Shown here: positions 1 through 8,505 of the stretch, one piece after another
How positions within the stretch are numbered: position 1 is the first letter of the stretch
How the letters are laid out: each line of letters opens with the position of its first letter
NCBI GenBank assembly: GCA_003024985.2
Contig: PXIH01S0017050.1
Reading direction: 5' to 3' (one strand)
Origin: Euperipatoides rowelli
Taxonomy: Eukaryota > Onychophora > Udeonychophora > Euonychophora > Peripatopsidae
Length of the DNA stretch: 11,914 nt
Notes under the pieces: generated by a model
Databases searched by the model: none
What the model was told of the DNA's origin: nothing
The model's input: the letters and a program-made list of their open reading frames with translations, nothing else
Position numbers and translations under genes: made by a program

Positions 1-100
1 GTATATTAATAATGACCGGAGTATATTAATAATGACCGGAGTATATTAATAATGACCGGAGTATATTAATAATGACCGGAGTATATTAATAATGATAAGG
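1..100. repeat. 20-bp tandem repeat (minisatellite), cut by the window edge
   Basis: The 20-bp unit gtatattaataatgaccgga occurs four times in a row without any difference (1-20, 21-40, 41-60, 61-80). A fifth copy (81-100) matches for its first 15 bases and then diverges, and the next bases (gtatatttta) look like the start of a decayed sixth unit. The array begins exactly at the first base of the window, so it probably continues to the left and its true copy number is unknown. Perfect identity suggests recent expansion. No spacers are present, so it is not CRISPR-like. Confidence 0.95.
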
Positions 101-215
101 GTATATTTTATGGAAGTCTAGCAGTGTACCCGTTTTTTGCATGGAAAATCTTCCACCATTCTGACCTCCACCTCCCCCTACCCTAAAATAAATCTATTTT
201 CATACTTTTTACATT
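101..215. other. Short unique stretch, no gene
   Basis: AT-rich sequence with a C-rich patch at 160-184. No reading frame, RNA gene or repeat was recognised. It separates the 20-bp array from the hAT-type element. Confidence 0.6.
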
Positions 216-223
216 GTGTACAC
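216..223. repeat. Left 8-bp target-site duplication of the hAT-type element
   Basis: gtgtacac lies directly left of the CAAGG terminus and pairs with gtctacac at 467-474 with one mismatch. The length of 8 bp is diagnostic for the hAT superfamily. Confidence 0.75.
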
Positions 224-466
224 CAAGGTTCTTCAACCTTTTTTGTTTACCACCCACTTTAACATATTTTGGAGATATTGCTATATGCCACCACCGACTT
301 TGACCTCTTGTCGGATTTGATAAGCTTTTTTTTTAATTGACTGGATTTTTTGTTGACTTCTTGTCGGATTTGATGAGCATTTTTTTTTTTTAGTAAATTT
401 GTTATCACCCACGAAAAATTTTAAAACACCACTGGTGGGTGCTATGGACCACGTCGAAGAGCCCTG
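224..466. mobile_element. Non-autonomous hAT-type DNA transposon (MITE), 243 bp
   Basis: The ends are imperfect terminal inverted repeats. The left end is CAAGGTTCTTCAAC and the reverse complement of the right end is CAGGGCTCTTCGAC, matching at 11 of 14 positions with only transitions between them. A second shared block, CACCCAC (251-257) and its complement (435-441), follows about 30 bases in from each end. The 8 bp outside each end, gtgtacac (216-223) and gtctacac (467-474), agree at 7 of 8 positions, as expected for the 8-bp target-site duplication made by hAT transposases. The left end followed by a run of T also resembles Charlie-type hAT termini. The element is far too short to encode a transposase and would have been moved in trans. 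The short reading frame that crosses it on the minus strand (281-490) is not a gene. The interior contains a duplicated 24-bp segment. Confidence 0.82.
302..378. repeat. Internal 53-bp-offset duplication inside the hAT-type element
   Basis: A 24-bp segment at 302-325 (begins gacctcttgtcgg) recurs at 355-378 (begins gacttcttgtcgg) with two differences. Both copies run into a long T tract, so the duplicated unit is about 53 bp including T-rich DNA. It arose inside the element, before or after insertion. Confidence 0.8.
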
Positions 467-474
467 GTCTACAC
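467..474. repeat. Right 8-bp target-site duplication of the hAT-type element
   Basis: gtctacac lies directly right of the CCCTG terminus and matches 216-223 at 7 of 8 bases. Its core (CTAC) is close to the CTAG-centred preference known for many hAT insertions. Confidence 0.75.
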
Positions 475-1330
475 TATGGAAACTACCCATAGACTAAATT
501 TCAAGTTTGTGCCATGTTGGAAAGTATGTTAAACATATCAGACAGACACCACACATATCCACAAATTTCTATTTTATAATATAGTTGATATTATTAAGGA
601 TTTGACTAAATTATGGAAGTTATACATTTAGGTAATAGAAAAATAAACAAATAATTATCTCAAATCCCAACAAAATTCAAAAATAATTTTAATATAACAA
701 AAGATATAACTTACTATAAATTAATTCATCTCTCTGTATTAATGTTCACTAAGGATAAAATTTTGTATTATAGTACACATAGTCAATAAATTAAGAGATA
801 CAAATGAACAAAATTATAACAATAGTTATAATAATAGTTTAGGAAGTAGGTACCTTTTCCAGGCAATGACTGGGAGTTTACCTTTAAACAGTTGAACTTA
901 TAGATGGAACCAAATAAGTAAAAATTGTCAGTTGTGTAAAGAAAATATAGAGGGCACATTAAAACACTTTGTTACAATGAAATTATCCAATAATGAAAGA
1001 AGGAAATGAACTGACCTGTAATTTCAGAAGCAACTGATAAAAATTTGGAACATTTTATCCTGGGTTGACAAATTTTAACAGGAACATAATTAGTAAAACT
1101 ATGGAAATTTTGGCCAAGTATAAATGGGGTGGGGCTGGGCAATTGGGAAGCTTAAAATCATGTGCTAGACATATTTTCTGTTAACAAACGTTTCCAGTAT
1201 ACAACCAAACAAATATTAATCATCATTAGATTGTATTCTCAAGTGGAGTTCCATACTCATGGATGCAAAACATTTCTATTTTTACATCTTCTTTTTAATA
1301 TAAGTATTTCTTGATATAGGCCCAATTTTA
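475..1330. other. AT-rich intergenic or intronic DNA, no gene
   Basis: No open frame of note, no RNA gene and no clear repeat was seen. The stretch is strikingly CpG-poor: I find a single CpG (in the acgttt near 1188) between 481 and 1320. That suggests long-term cytosine methylation and deamination, or simply AT bias. Confidence 0.7.
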
Positions 1331-1334
1331 AGAT

Positions 1335-1530
1335 CATTCCGCCATTCTCTCTTTTATATCCCCTTCTTTTTTCCCTTTCTGTCCATTCCTTGTGCTTTTA
1401 CTGGTTTAATCCTTGCATATCTTCTCAAGACTTGCCCAGTCTTTTTCCAGCTTCTCTTCCTTACTTCATCCAAAAGCTATAACCACTTTCTCACCTTCTC
1501 CCCACTTGCTCATTTCTGATCCAATATGGC
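1335..1530. repeat. Pyrimidine-rich (C/T) low-complexity tract
   Basis: The plus strand is dominated by C and T, with many tc, ttcc and cttctt clusters, from about 1335 to 1530. The bias removes many stop codons and produces an 88-codon frame at 1413-1679. That frame is rich in Ser, Phe, Leu and Pro, has no recognisable domain and probably has no coding meaning. Confidence 0.55.
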
Positions 1531-1680
1531 TATTTTATTTTCAATATTCTTCCTGCACACCAGATAACAAAAGCATAGATCTTCTTTTCCAAGTCTTTGG
1601 TATATTAGTAAAATATAATAATAATGCTAGTCAAAATAATTACTGTAAAAGCATGGGAATGGACAATATATCTAAATGAA

Positions 1681-1841
1681 TTTAAAATAAATGGAAAAGT
1701 TAGACATATATTTGCAGTTTTTTTTAGTAAAAATTTAAAATCTAAAGAAATATATGAAACTGGAAGGGAAGGGTGGATAAAGTAAAGCTTTTACTAAAAA
1801 TTTACCTAAAACTGATGTAAAAAAAAAAAAAGTTTTTAATA
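1681..1841 (+). repeat. 161-bp duplication, copy A
   Basis: This segment is identical base for base to 1944-2104, including an 8-base T run and a 13-base A run. Homopolymers drift fast, so perfect agreement argues for a very recent duplication or, more likely, the same DNA placed twice by the assembler, because the second copy starts immediately after a lone N. Confidence 0.95.
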
Positions 1842-1908
1842 AACTATTATTTTTATCTTCTCACTTCAACAATATTAACCATGAAGATGGCAGCCATTTT
1901 TTCAAAAA

Positions 1909-1942
1909 AAAATCTAAAGAAATATATGAAACTGGAAGGGAA
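1909..1942 (+). repeat. 34-nt partial repeat ending at the N
   Basis: These 34 bases equal 1737-1770 of copy A (and the matching part of copy B) exactly, then stop at the N. The sequence before them differs (an A run instead of att). The same exact length, 34 nt, is found at the N at 9906. Confidence 0.9.
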
Positions 1943-1943
1943 N
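1943..1943. other. Single N: scaffold join, probably with unmerged overlap
   Basis: One ambiguous base flanked on the left by a 34-nt repeat of nearby sequence and on the right by copy B of the 161-bp duplication. This is the pattern expected where two contigs overlap but were joined by a placeholder base rather than merged. Confidence 0.8.
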
Positions 1944-2104
1944 TTTAAAATAAATGGAAAAGTTAGACATATATTTGCAGTTTTTTTTAGTAAAAATTTA
2001 AAATCTAAAGAAATATATGAAACTGGAAGGGAAGGGTGGATAAAGTAAAGCTTTTACTAAAAATTTACCTAAAACTGATGTAAAAAAAAAAAAAGTTTTT
2101 AATA
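1944..2104 (+). repeat. 161-bp duplication, copy B
   Basis: Exact copy of 1681-1841. It starts at the first base after the N and diverges after the shared aata at 2101-2104. Treat the copy number as unproven until the join is checked. Confidence 0.95.
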
Positions 2105-2469
2105 TATTTTACTCTGCACTTAATGGTATAAAATAAATTTATTTTGGCCACCTCATTCTGTCAGATTGAGTGTTTAAAATAAAAGGAGAAGCATGTAATA
2201 TTGTTTGTCTCAAAATTTCAAAGATTTTTTTTAAGAAAGTTTTTTTTTAACAAGGATTTAATTAAACAAAGCATTAAAAGGGTAAAATAATGAAGAAAGC
2301 TGTAGAATATATTGAACTGTAAATATATGTAAAGTAAAGAAGGAAAAAAATGAAGTGAGGTAATGTTGAAAAACTTTTGTTTACTTATTTTTTTTTTAAT
2401 GCTTAAAATAAGTCACTATTTTCACTTCTGGGTATTTAGTGGTCAAATAGTTTTATTATTATTATTTAT
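2105..2469. other. AT-rich DNA with A/T homopolymers, no gene
   Basis: Runs of 8 to 9 T (for example near 2240 and 2390) and an (ATT)n patch at about 2454-2468 are the only structure seen. Confidence 0.6.
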
Positions 2470-2720
2470 TCAGAGTTGAATATTTGCAAATAGAGCCCTG
2501 CTTGCAGAATATAATATGTCCGCACAGATCAGCCATCATTTTTAGCTCTTGATTAATCCAGGAGGGAATGTTTTGTACAACTCTGCTTCTGATAAACTTA
2601 AAGCACACATGGGTGACATTAGATGAGTTTTTCTGGATCCAATGAATTTCTGGAACAAACGATTCAAGATGGGCGATTCACGAACCTAAACTAGAAGTAG
2701 GAGCCTGTGAAATTTACAGT
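2470..2720. other. Higher-complexity non-coding stretch, possible regulatory DNA
   Basis: Compared with its surroundings this region has balanced composition, few homopolymers and no long open frame. It contains the perfect palindrome ATTTGCAAAT (2482-2491), the canonical octamer-type site bound by POU homeodomain proteins, and a TTGATTAATCC homeodomain-like core nearby. Short motifs such as these occur by chance in AT-rich DNA, so an enhancer or conserved element is only a possibility. An old mobile-element remnant is equally plausible. Confidence 0.2.
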
Positions 2721-3031
2721 AGCTTATTTTATGCCCATATTGGTCATATGACCCCCTTTTTTTCTGAAATTTGACTGCTTGTTAAGCTTATAATAACACT
2801 GGCCCTTCCACCTAAAAGGGTCCTAACCTAATTAGATTTTAAAAGGCATCATTAGAGTGCATTGTAGGAATGTTTTGTGTGCCAGCACTATCAAATTTCC
2901 TATATAATTTGACCCAGAAGTAATTTGAATTATTACAGGAAGTCATGTGATAGCCTACTGAAAATGCCTGAGTTTTGCAAAAGTTTAAACTGGAAATGGG
3001 AAATTGAGTTTCTAGTTCTAATTTATATCAC

Positions 3032-3058
3032 TTCTGGTTCCTGTTAAAGGAACCAGAA
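3032..3058. repeat. Perfect 10-bp inverted repeat (hairpin)
   Basis: TTCTGGTTCC (3032-3041) and GGAACCAGAA (3049-3058) are exact complements around a 7-base loop. A 12-bp perfect palindrome, AAACAGCTGTTT, lies at 3080-3091, so two dyads sit within 60 bases. No poly-T or gene context supports a terminator. They may be a remnant of a mobile element or a protein-binding dyad. Confidence 0.85.
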
Positions 3059-3091
3059 CTTTCTGTTTGTTAAAACCAGAAACAGCTGTTT

Positions 3092-4049
3092 TTATGCCCA
3101 TATATGATTCTATGATATCTGATTATGATGCAATAAGAGACAATTCATGTTTAGTCAATACCAATTCCAGTTAAATTTCTAAAACACTTCTGTTCTAGTT
3201 TAGGCCACACCAACTTCTAAAGATTGGGTGCAAGAATTATATGTGGGTGTTTTGAGGGGTGGTACAAGTGAAAAAAGGTAAGGTGAGTGATTGTGCATTA
3301 TTAAGTGCTCAATCATATTTAAAGATCAACAACTGAAAAAAAAAAAAACTTTTCTAGAGAAAAATTAATAATTAATAAAAAGAAGTAAGAAAGGAAATTA
3401 TTAATCGAAAAATATTTTTTATTACTTATCATTGATTTTGCAAACACCTTTTAACCCAAACAGAAAAAAATATATAGGCTTACTGTATATTGTAGGATGC
3501 ATTTAAAATTTAATTGTGCCTTACATGTTATTCTAATATTAAGGACGAGATTAGGGGGAGATCAAAATAAAGATTACTATGATCTGGCTAATTCTATAAA
3601 TAAAAAATAAAATAAAATAAATGATGCATATATCTTATGTTTCTGAAGAAAAAAAAATCGGGTCTTTTTTTTTATTTAAAAAAAAAAAAACCATCGTAGG
3701 CCTACATTAGTTCAGTTTCTATAAATAGGTTATAGAAAAATCAATAAACTATTGAAGTTTCTAGCACAGTTATTAAAAATTTTAAATATCCCAATATAGT
3801 TATCTCACTATTTGCCATTAGTAATCAATATATTAAACAAATAATGTTTCAGAACTCACAATTTAATATATTTGTTAATATTGCCATAAATCGAATGATA
3901 TATAAAAAAAAAAAAAAACTTGTGAAAAAAATATAACTCATTATAAAACTAAATTATAGATTATTAAAAAAAAAAAAAGAATACTGTAGACTATAGAAGA
4001 TTGAAAGCTCAATAAATTCAATTTCATTTTCAACAACGTTGTGTAATCG
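3092..4049. other. AT-rich DNA rich in A/T homopolymers, no gene
   Basis: Contains A runs of 12 to 15 bases (near 3338, 3680, 3904, 3966), a short (AAAAT)n patch near 3602-3620 and a small palindrome GTAGGCCTAC around 3695-3704. The first bases repeat ttttatgcccatat, which also occurs near 2728. No coding, RNA or transposon ends were recognised. Confidence 0.65.
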
Positions 4050-4068
4050 ATCTCTCTCTCTTGTCTAA

Positions 4069-4257
4069 TCTTCAATAGTGATCCATTTCAGTACTTTATT
4101 TAATCATTTCAAAAACAATTTTACTACACAGTTATACCCCTTCACCTACGTTGATTATCACCATTCACTAAAAGAAGCAAGAGATTACATCGGCAAATCA
4201 ATTCCTATTATCCGCAGAACTAGAACGATCATTGCCAGTGAAGATATAGGACTTTAA
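4069..4257 (+). other. Met-less open frame, possible exon or gene fragment (weak)
   Basis: The frame is open for 62 codons between TAA at 4066-4068 and TAA at 4255-4257 and has no Met. A plausible splice acceptor lies at its left edge: a (TC)n tract at 4051-4060, a ctaat branch-like motif and AG at 4077-4078, with another AG at 4090-4091. The last residues read IIRRTRTIIASEDIGL. ASEDIGL preceded by a pair of arginines is reminiscent of the region after the AAA+ core in the MgsA/RarA/WRNIP1 clamp-loader-like ATPases. The spacing from RR to ASED is one residue longer than I recall for that family, the rest of the peptide does not obviously match, the stop follows at once, and no donor GT is in place. 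If real it would be a decayed fragment. Chance similarity is the more likely reading. Confidence 0.15.
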
Positions 4258-4785
4258 TAACATCCGGATTTTCGATTTCTTTAGGAAATTTCACTTGTGA
4301 TTAGAATATTTGAAGGAATAGTGACCAAAGAAAAGTATTGGCCAGTAAAGCAGAGGAAATTGGATCGAAAAATGTGAGGAAATTGATTTACGTTGGTATA
4401 GATCGTTTAAAGGTTATGCAAATGACTTAAACTTTTGATTAACACATAGGCTTGTAAAAATGAACAATATTTTGAGGTTGAAATGTGAATACTGTTTTTT
4501 AACTTATATTAAAAATATCAGTAAAACTTATTCTTACTCGAAGGCATCCAATAAATATACACAACATATTCAAATGAATCTATTTACAAACACAAGACTA
4601 ATTGATTACAGTATTACTTTTTTATTAAGAAAGCAGAGTTTTTTTTTTTTTAATAAACCTTATTGCTTTTAAAAAAGAAATTAATCCTATAACCTATTGT
4701 ATTTTAAGTGATAATGGTATTATTTGTCAAACTGTAACTTATTTAAATGAATGTTTTTTTTAAGCATATTAGCTTCTAGCATTGT
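4258..4785. other. Non-coding DNA, no supported gene
   Basis: A 70-codon frame at 4460-4672 starts with ATG but is of AT-driven composition (Asn, Tyr, Ile, Phe, Lys), ends in a poly-Phe stretch made by a T run, and has no recognisable motif. Not called as a gene. No repeat was recognised up to the N. Confidence 0.6.
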
Positions 4786-4786
4786 N
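4786..4786. other. Single N: scaffold join
   Basis: One ambiguous base. Unlike the other two Ns in the window, I see no duplicated sequence beside it. It lies next to AT-rich low-complexity DNA. Confidence 0.7.
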
Positions 4787-4812
4787 AAAATATTTATTTT
4801 CCATAAAAAAAA

Positions 4813-4832
4813 TTTGTTTGTTTGTCTGTTTG
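4813..4832 (+). repeat. (TTTG)n microsatellite
   Basis: Five tetranucleotide units, the fourth altered to tctg. Confidence 0.9.
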
Positions 4833-4920
4833 TTTTATTTTTTGAAACACTAGAGTAAAACCTACATTTTTAACTCGAACTTCAGACAACTCCTCTTCTC
4901 TCCCTTCCCACATGCACACT

Positions 4921-4936
4921 CACACACACACACACA
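4921..4936 (+). repeat. (CA)8 microsatellite
   Basis: Eight uninterrupted CA dinucleotides, preceded by imperfect CA-rich sequence from about 4911. Confidence 0.95.
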
Positions 4937-5030
4937 TTTACAACCACAATTTTGCTGCATATTCAAACTCTACTTCTGCATAGTTTTCTCCCTTCTCTAT
5001 CGATTTATATATATCACTCCTTTTAATCTC

Positions 5031-5112
5031 TAGATAGCTAGATAGAAAGATGTAGATAGAAAAGATATACTGTAAATATTGATAGAAAGATATAAAAATT
5101 GGAACACAGATA
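5031..5112 (+). repeat. Degenerate GATA/GATAGAAA tract
   Basis: Repeated gatag, gatagaaaga and gtagataga motifs form an imperfect GATA-type microsatellite that grades into the G/A-rich minisatellite on its right. Confidence 0.75.
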
Positions 5113-5113
5113 C

Positions 5114-5619
5114 ATAGATGGAGTGATGGTGGGATAGATAGGAGAGAAGAGGGTGGGGAGATGAAGGTGGGGGAGATGAAAGATTGGGAAGATGAAGGGC
5201 AGGGAAGATGGAGGGTGGGGAAATAGAGGGTGGAAATGTGAAGGGTTTGGTGAGTGGGTGGAGGGAATGATGAGTGGGTGGAGGGAATGATGAGTGGGTG
5301 GAGAGAATGATGAGTGGGTGGAGAGAATGATGAGTGGGTGGAGGAATTGATGAATGGGTGGAGGGATGGATGGATGGAGGGGTGAAAGAAGAGATGAGTG
5401 GGTGGAAGAATGGAGGGATGAGTGGGGGAATGAAGGAGGGATGAGAGGGTAGGAGGGAGGAATGAGTGGGGGAGGGAAGGATGAGTGGATGGAGGGAGGG
5501 ATAAGTGGGTTTGAGGGAGGGATGTGTGGGTGAAGGGAGTGATGAATTAGTGGAGGGAGGAATGAGTGGTGGAGGTTGGGATGGAGTGATGAGTGGGTGG
5601 AGTGAGAGAGGGATAGATT
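5114..5619 (+). repeat. G/A-rich, nearly C-free minisatellite
   Basis: On the plus strand there is one C (at 5200) in these 506 bases, and none at all from 5201 to 5619. The sequence is built from related words such as gatgagtgggtggaggg. Between 5251 and 5362 the period is a clear 20 bp (tgagtgggtggagggaatga, about 5.5 copies with g/a changes). Elsewhere the units vary in length. The complementary strand lacks G, so TAG, TGA and ATG cannot occur there. That alone explains two long overlapping minus-strand frames (5030-5635, 201 codons; 5038-5622, 194 codons) made almost wholly of Pro, Ser, His, Leu, Ile and Thr. They are compositional artefacts, not genes. Many GGG and GGGG runs could favour G-quadruplex, triplex or R-loop structure. 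Confidence 0.93.
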
Positions 5620-6770
5620 CATATTTGATACACATTAGAGTGTATTATAATATTGAGCTATTTAAAAACAGAAATAAAAATCTTAAGCTTGAAAATGAAA
5701 ATTCCCTACCAAAGTTATTGTTTATTATTACAAAATTAATTAATACTTTTCACAATGTTATTATTTCAACTTTTGTAAATGCCTAAACTATTGCGTGTGA
5801 CTAGTTTCTGCTAAATTTCATTTCTATTTCTCAAAGTAGCTATAACTGTATTTCTGACATTTAAACCATAATTAATTAAGGTTTTAGGAAGTTTGATTTA
5901 TTGATTTTTTTTTGTCCAAAATGTTTTATTTCAGATCAAAACTCATCCCATATCTCAAACCGAAATTCTTTTTCTATCAGGAAAAAAGCTATTTCCGATA
6001 CAGTAGAAAACCTTTCATAGTAATTTCCTAAAATAATTCCTTTTTCCTTTAATGAAACTATTCAACTCCCAATTCAATTGCCGATTTTAATTTATTTATT
6101 ACTGCATAACTTTAAAAAAAAAAACCTACCAATGCATTGGACATATTTCAAACATTGGCTTAAAATAAATATAGCCTTATAGTTAAACCTCATCAAATTA
6201 TAGCTGTTAAAAATAAACATTAAACAAATAACTCTAACCAAAATGTTATTTCAAATTAAAATGATTATTCTTGATATTATTTTCTTGATTAGTATTATGA
6301 ATAATGAGAATGGGTGGAGTAATTATTACTTGTTGTTATTGAGGTTACCTTTCAGTACTTGAAAATGGTGGAGAGGGTTAACAATTTGAACCACTATTTT
6401 TAAATATCTATCAAAATATAATATAAAAATGACCCAAATCTTCAAAGAAGGTGCACTCTTCACCATATTATATTCAGCTGGTTTACCCATACATATGCAC
6501 ACGTTGACATTCTTTATGCACTCTTCAGTTGAAACTACCTTACTGTTTACTGATGAAGTGTGGATATCTGATAACCAGGGCTGAAACTAGAGAATACCCA
6601 ACTCATAATTCTTGAACAGTTTTCCCTTATCCACCAACTGTGTTTTCTCTGCTGTCAACTAAAAATATTCCAAATTGCAGACTTTCAGCCAAAGTTGGAG
6701 GGGGGAAACTCTCCCTACCCCCTTCTTATAACCAGTAATCAATAGTGAAGAACCCCATTTCTCAGACTTT
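5620..6770. other. AT-rich DNA, no gene
   Basis: No open frame, RNA gene or transposon end was recognised over about 1.15 kb. Features are limited to short A/T runs and scattered AATAAA motifs, which in such AT-rich DNA carry no weight as polyadenylation signals. Confidence 0.65.
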
Positions 6771-6808
6771 TAAGAGGCAGAATAAAAATACAATTACAAC
6801 GCCTCTTA
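6771..6808. repeat. 8-bp inverted repeat
   Basis: TAAGAGGC (6771-6778) and GCCTCTTA (6801-6808) are exact complements around a 22-base A-rich loop. Function unknown. Confidence 0.6.
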
Positions 6809-7123
6809 CCTCAAGTGGTCTGGCTTACTATTAGGGTGATTCATACATCCAGCAATTGATGTGGGGGATAAAACCTCCTCATCGTTCTACAGACAATGTG
6901 GCCGAATGAAAATACAATACAATGATTGACCTCAGAACCAAAACTAACTCTGTTCAAGACTTATTGTCAAAAATCAATTTATGTGTCATTACAATTAATT
7001 ACAAAGTATTATTCATTCATTCTCATTACCTTGTTTCGATTAATGTGTATTACTGTCAATTAAATCATCTATGATCATTTTATTGTGCAAAAAGCCATAG
7101 AAGAAGCAGGGGTAACACTAAGG
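6809..7123. other. AT-rich DNA, no gene
   Basis: No recognisable coding, RNA or repeat structure. Confidence 0.6.
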
Positions 7124-7142
7124 AAGGGGGACACTCCCCCTT
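7124..7142. repeat. G/C-run hairpin, likely end of an old mobile element
   Basis: AAGGGGG (7124-7130) pairs perfectly with CCCCCTT (7136-7142) around the 5-base loop acact. The setting (caggggtaacact before it, catttggggg after it) resembles the terminal region of small DNA-transposon-derived repeats common in invertebrate genomes. I could not find a convincing partner end or target-site duplication. Confidence 0.6.
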
Positions 7143-7968
7143 CATTTGGGGGTTAGGAAAACCAGTTGAACATTAAGGAAAACCTGTTGGTAAATTTTTT
7201 AAAAATGTGTTCAAAGATATTTGTACTAAATGAGAATTTTTAAAATAATGATTTGGGAAATGTAAATTTTGACACACTAACATGGATCTGAAGATAAGAT
7301 GCAGGGACCCCATAACCCAACAGTTATGTTTTTCTGACTACCACTTTAACAAGTGGTTCAGCTGTCTATTCTACTTTAGATTCTATACTTGTGAGTTTAA
7401 AATTCGTGGAGTCAGAGTTGGGACATTTCTCAAGCCCCTCCCTATCCCCAATAAAATTTTCTAGCTATGGAAATAGTAATGGAAACTTTAGTGGACTTAA
7501 TTACATTTTTATTAGTAGATTCTTTAGAGAGACAACTAAAAAAGACTTTATTTACAAAAAATTTAATGCAATACATAATGGTTATTTACATTCTACTTCA
7601 TACACATAAAAGTATTTGTAAAGACTTAATAAATTCATAAGAGAAAATCCTTCCTGGAGTTTGGATAGTATTCAATCATTGCAAATAGCAAGTGGTTTCC
7701 TTTCATGCTCTTTACCCAATATATGATTCTAATATATTCAGCCATCTTCACTGCAACTATACCCTAATATATGAGGAAAGCACACATGGACTGAATTGTT
7801 TAAAAAGGCCCTGTCGGCAATTTGATTAAAAAGACTCCCCTAGTAAAAAAAGTGGATTTTTTGTTTTTTTTGCTGGTGAGTTTTATATATGGGGAAATTT
7901 GCTAGTACAGTTCTGTGTGAATGTTATCAGTTGGGGGTTTTGGGGGCACTGTAAGCCACCCAGCATGG
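7143..7968. other. AT-rich DNA, no supported gene
   Basis: Two overlapping short frames (7282-7464, 60 codons; 7391-7609, 72 codons) have no recognisable motif and are of a size expected by chance. A T-run/ggggaaattt patch near 7855-7900 and GGGGG clusters near 7933-7946 lead into the next hairpin. Confidence 0.6.
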
Positions 7969-7989
7969 TCCAGGGGCTCCACCCCTGGA
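7969..7989. repeat. 8-bp G/C hairpin
   Basis: TCCAGGGG (7969-7976) pairs with CCCCTGGA (7982-7989) around a 5-base loop (ctcca). The stem-loop is built like the one at 7124-7142 (G run, 5-base loop, C run), suggesting a shared repeat style. Confidence 0.75.
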
Positions 7990-8505
7990 AGCTGTTAGTT
8001 TTATGGCTTTTAAATACTTAAGATGAGCTCTGCTGATACTTAAAAAATGCTGAAGTTTAAAATAACTTAGATAACATACAAAAAGTTGTATTCATTAAAA
8101 AAATATGTTCATATTTTATAATATTGCAATTATTCATTTTATTTTATAATTTTATTTTTCATTTTCTGTATTTTATTTCACCTCTTTCAATACCAAAAAA
8201 CCTATTAGTTCAATGACTTTTTTTTTAATAGTTCAGGATATTTTAAAGATTGTTCTCCAAAATGTAAATACTTTTGCGATTTTTAATGTTTGACTGTTTT
8301 TACAAAAATGTTTTATCTTTACAAATGTATAAATTTATAATTTTGAAAATAATTTTACTATAAAATCTTGACAGGAAATAAAAAATTTAATACTAACTTG
8401 CTGTATAAAAATCAAATCTTTCTTAACATTGATATACTGTATATCCTAATCTCTAATGTACCACAGGTTTAAAAAAAAAATCAATAATAGTATTATCACA
8501 TACCC
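7990..8505. other. Very AT-rich DNA, no gene
   Basis: Dominated by A/T runs. No frame, RNA or repeat of note was found. Confidence 0.65.

Noticed and set aside
1413-1679. 88-codon plus-strand frame
   Set aside because: It lies mostly in a pyrimidine-rich tract and shows no domain, signal peptide or codon pattern. Its length is within chance expectation.
4460-4672. 70-codon ATG frame after the possible exon
   Set aside because: The composition follows AT richness, the end is poly-Phe from a T run, and no motif is present.
5030-5635. Two overlapping minus-strand frames of 201 and 194 codons, Pro/Ser/His/Leu-rich
   Set aside because: The minus strand lacks G over most of this stretch, so TAG and TGA cannot form. 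Two frames are open at once, the starts lie outside the repeat, and the peptides simply restate a minisatellite.
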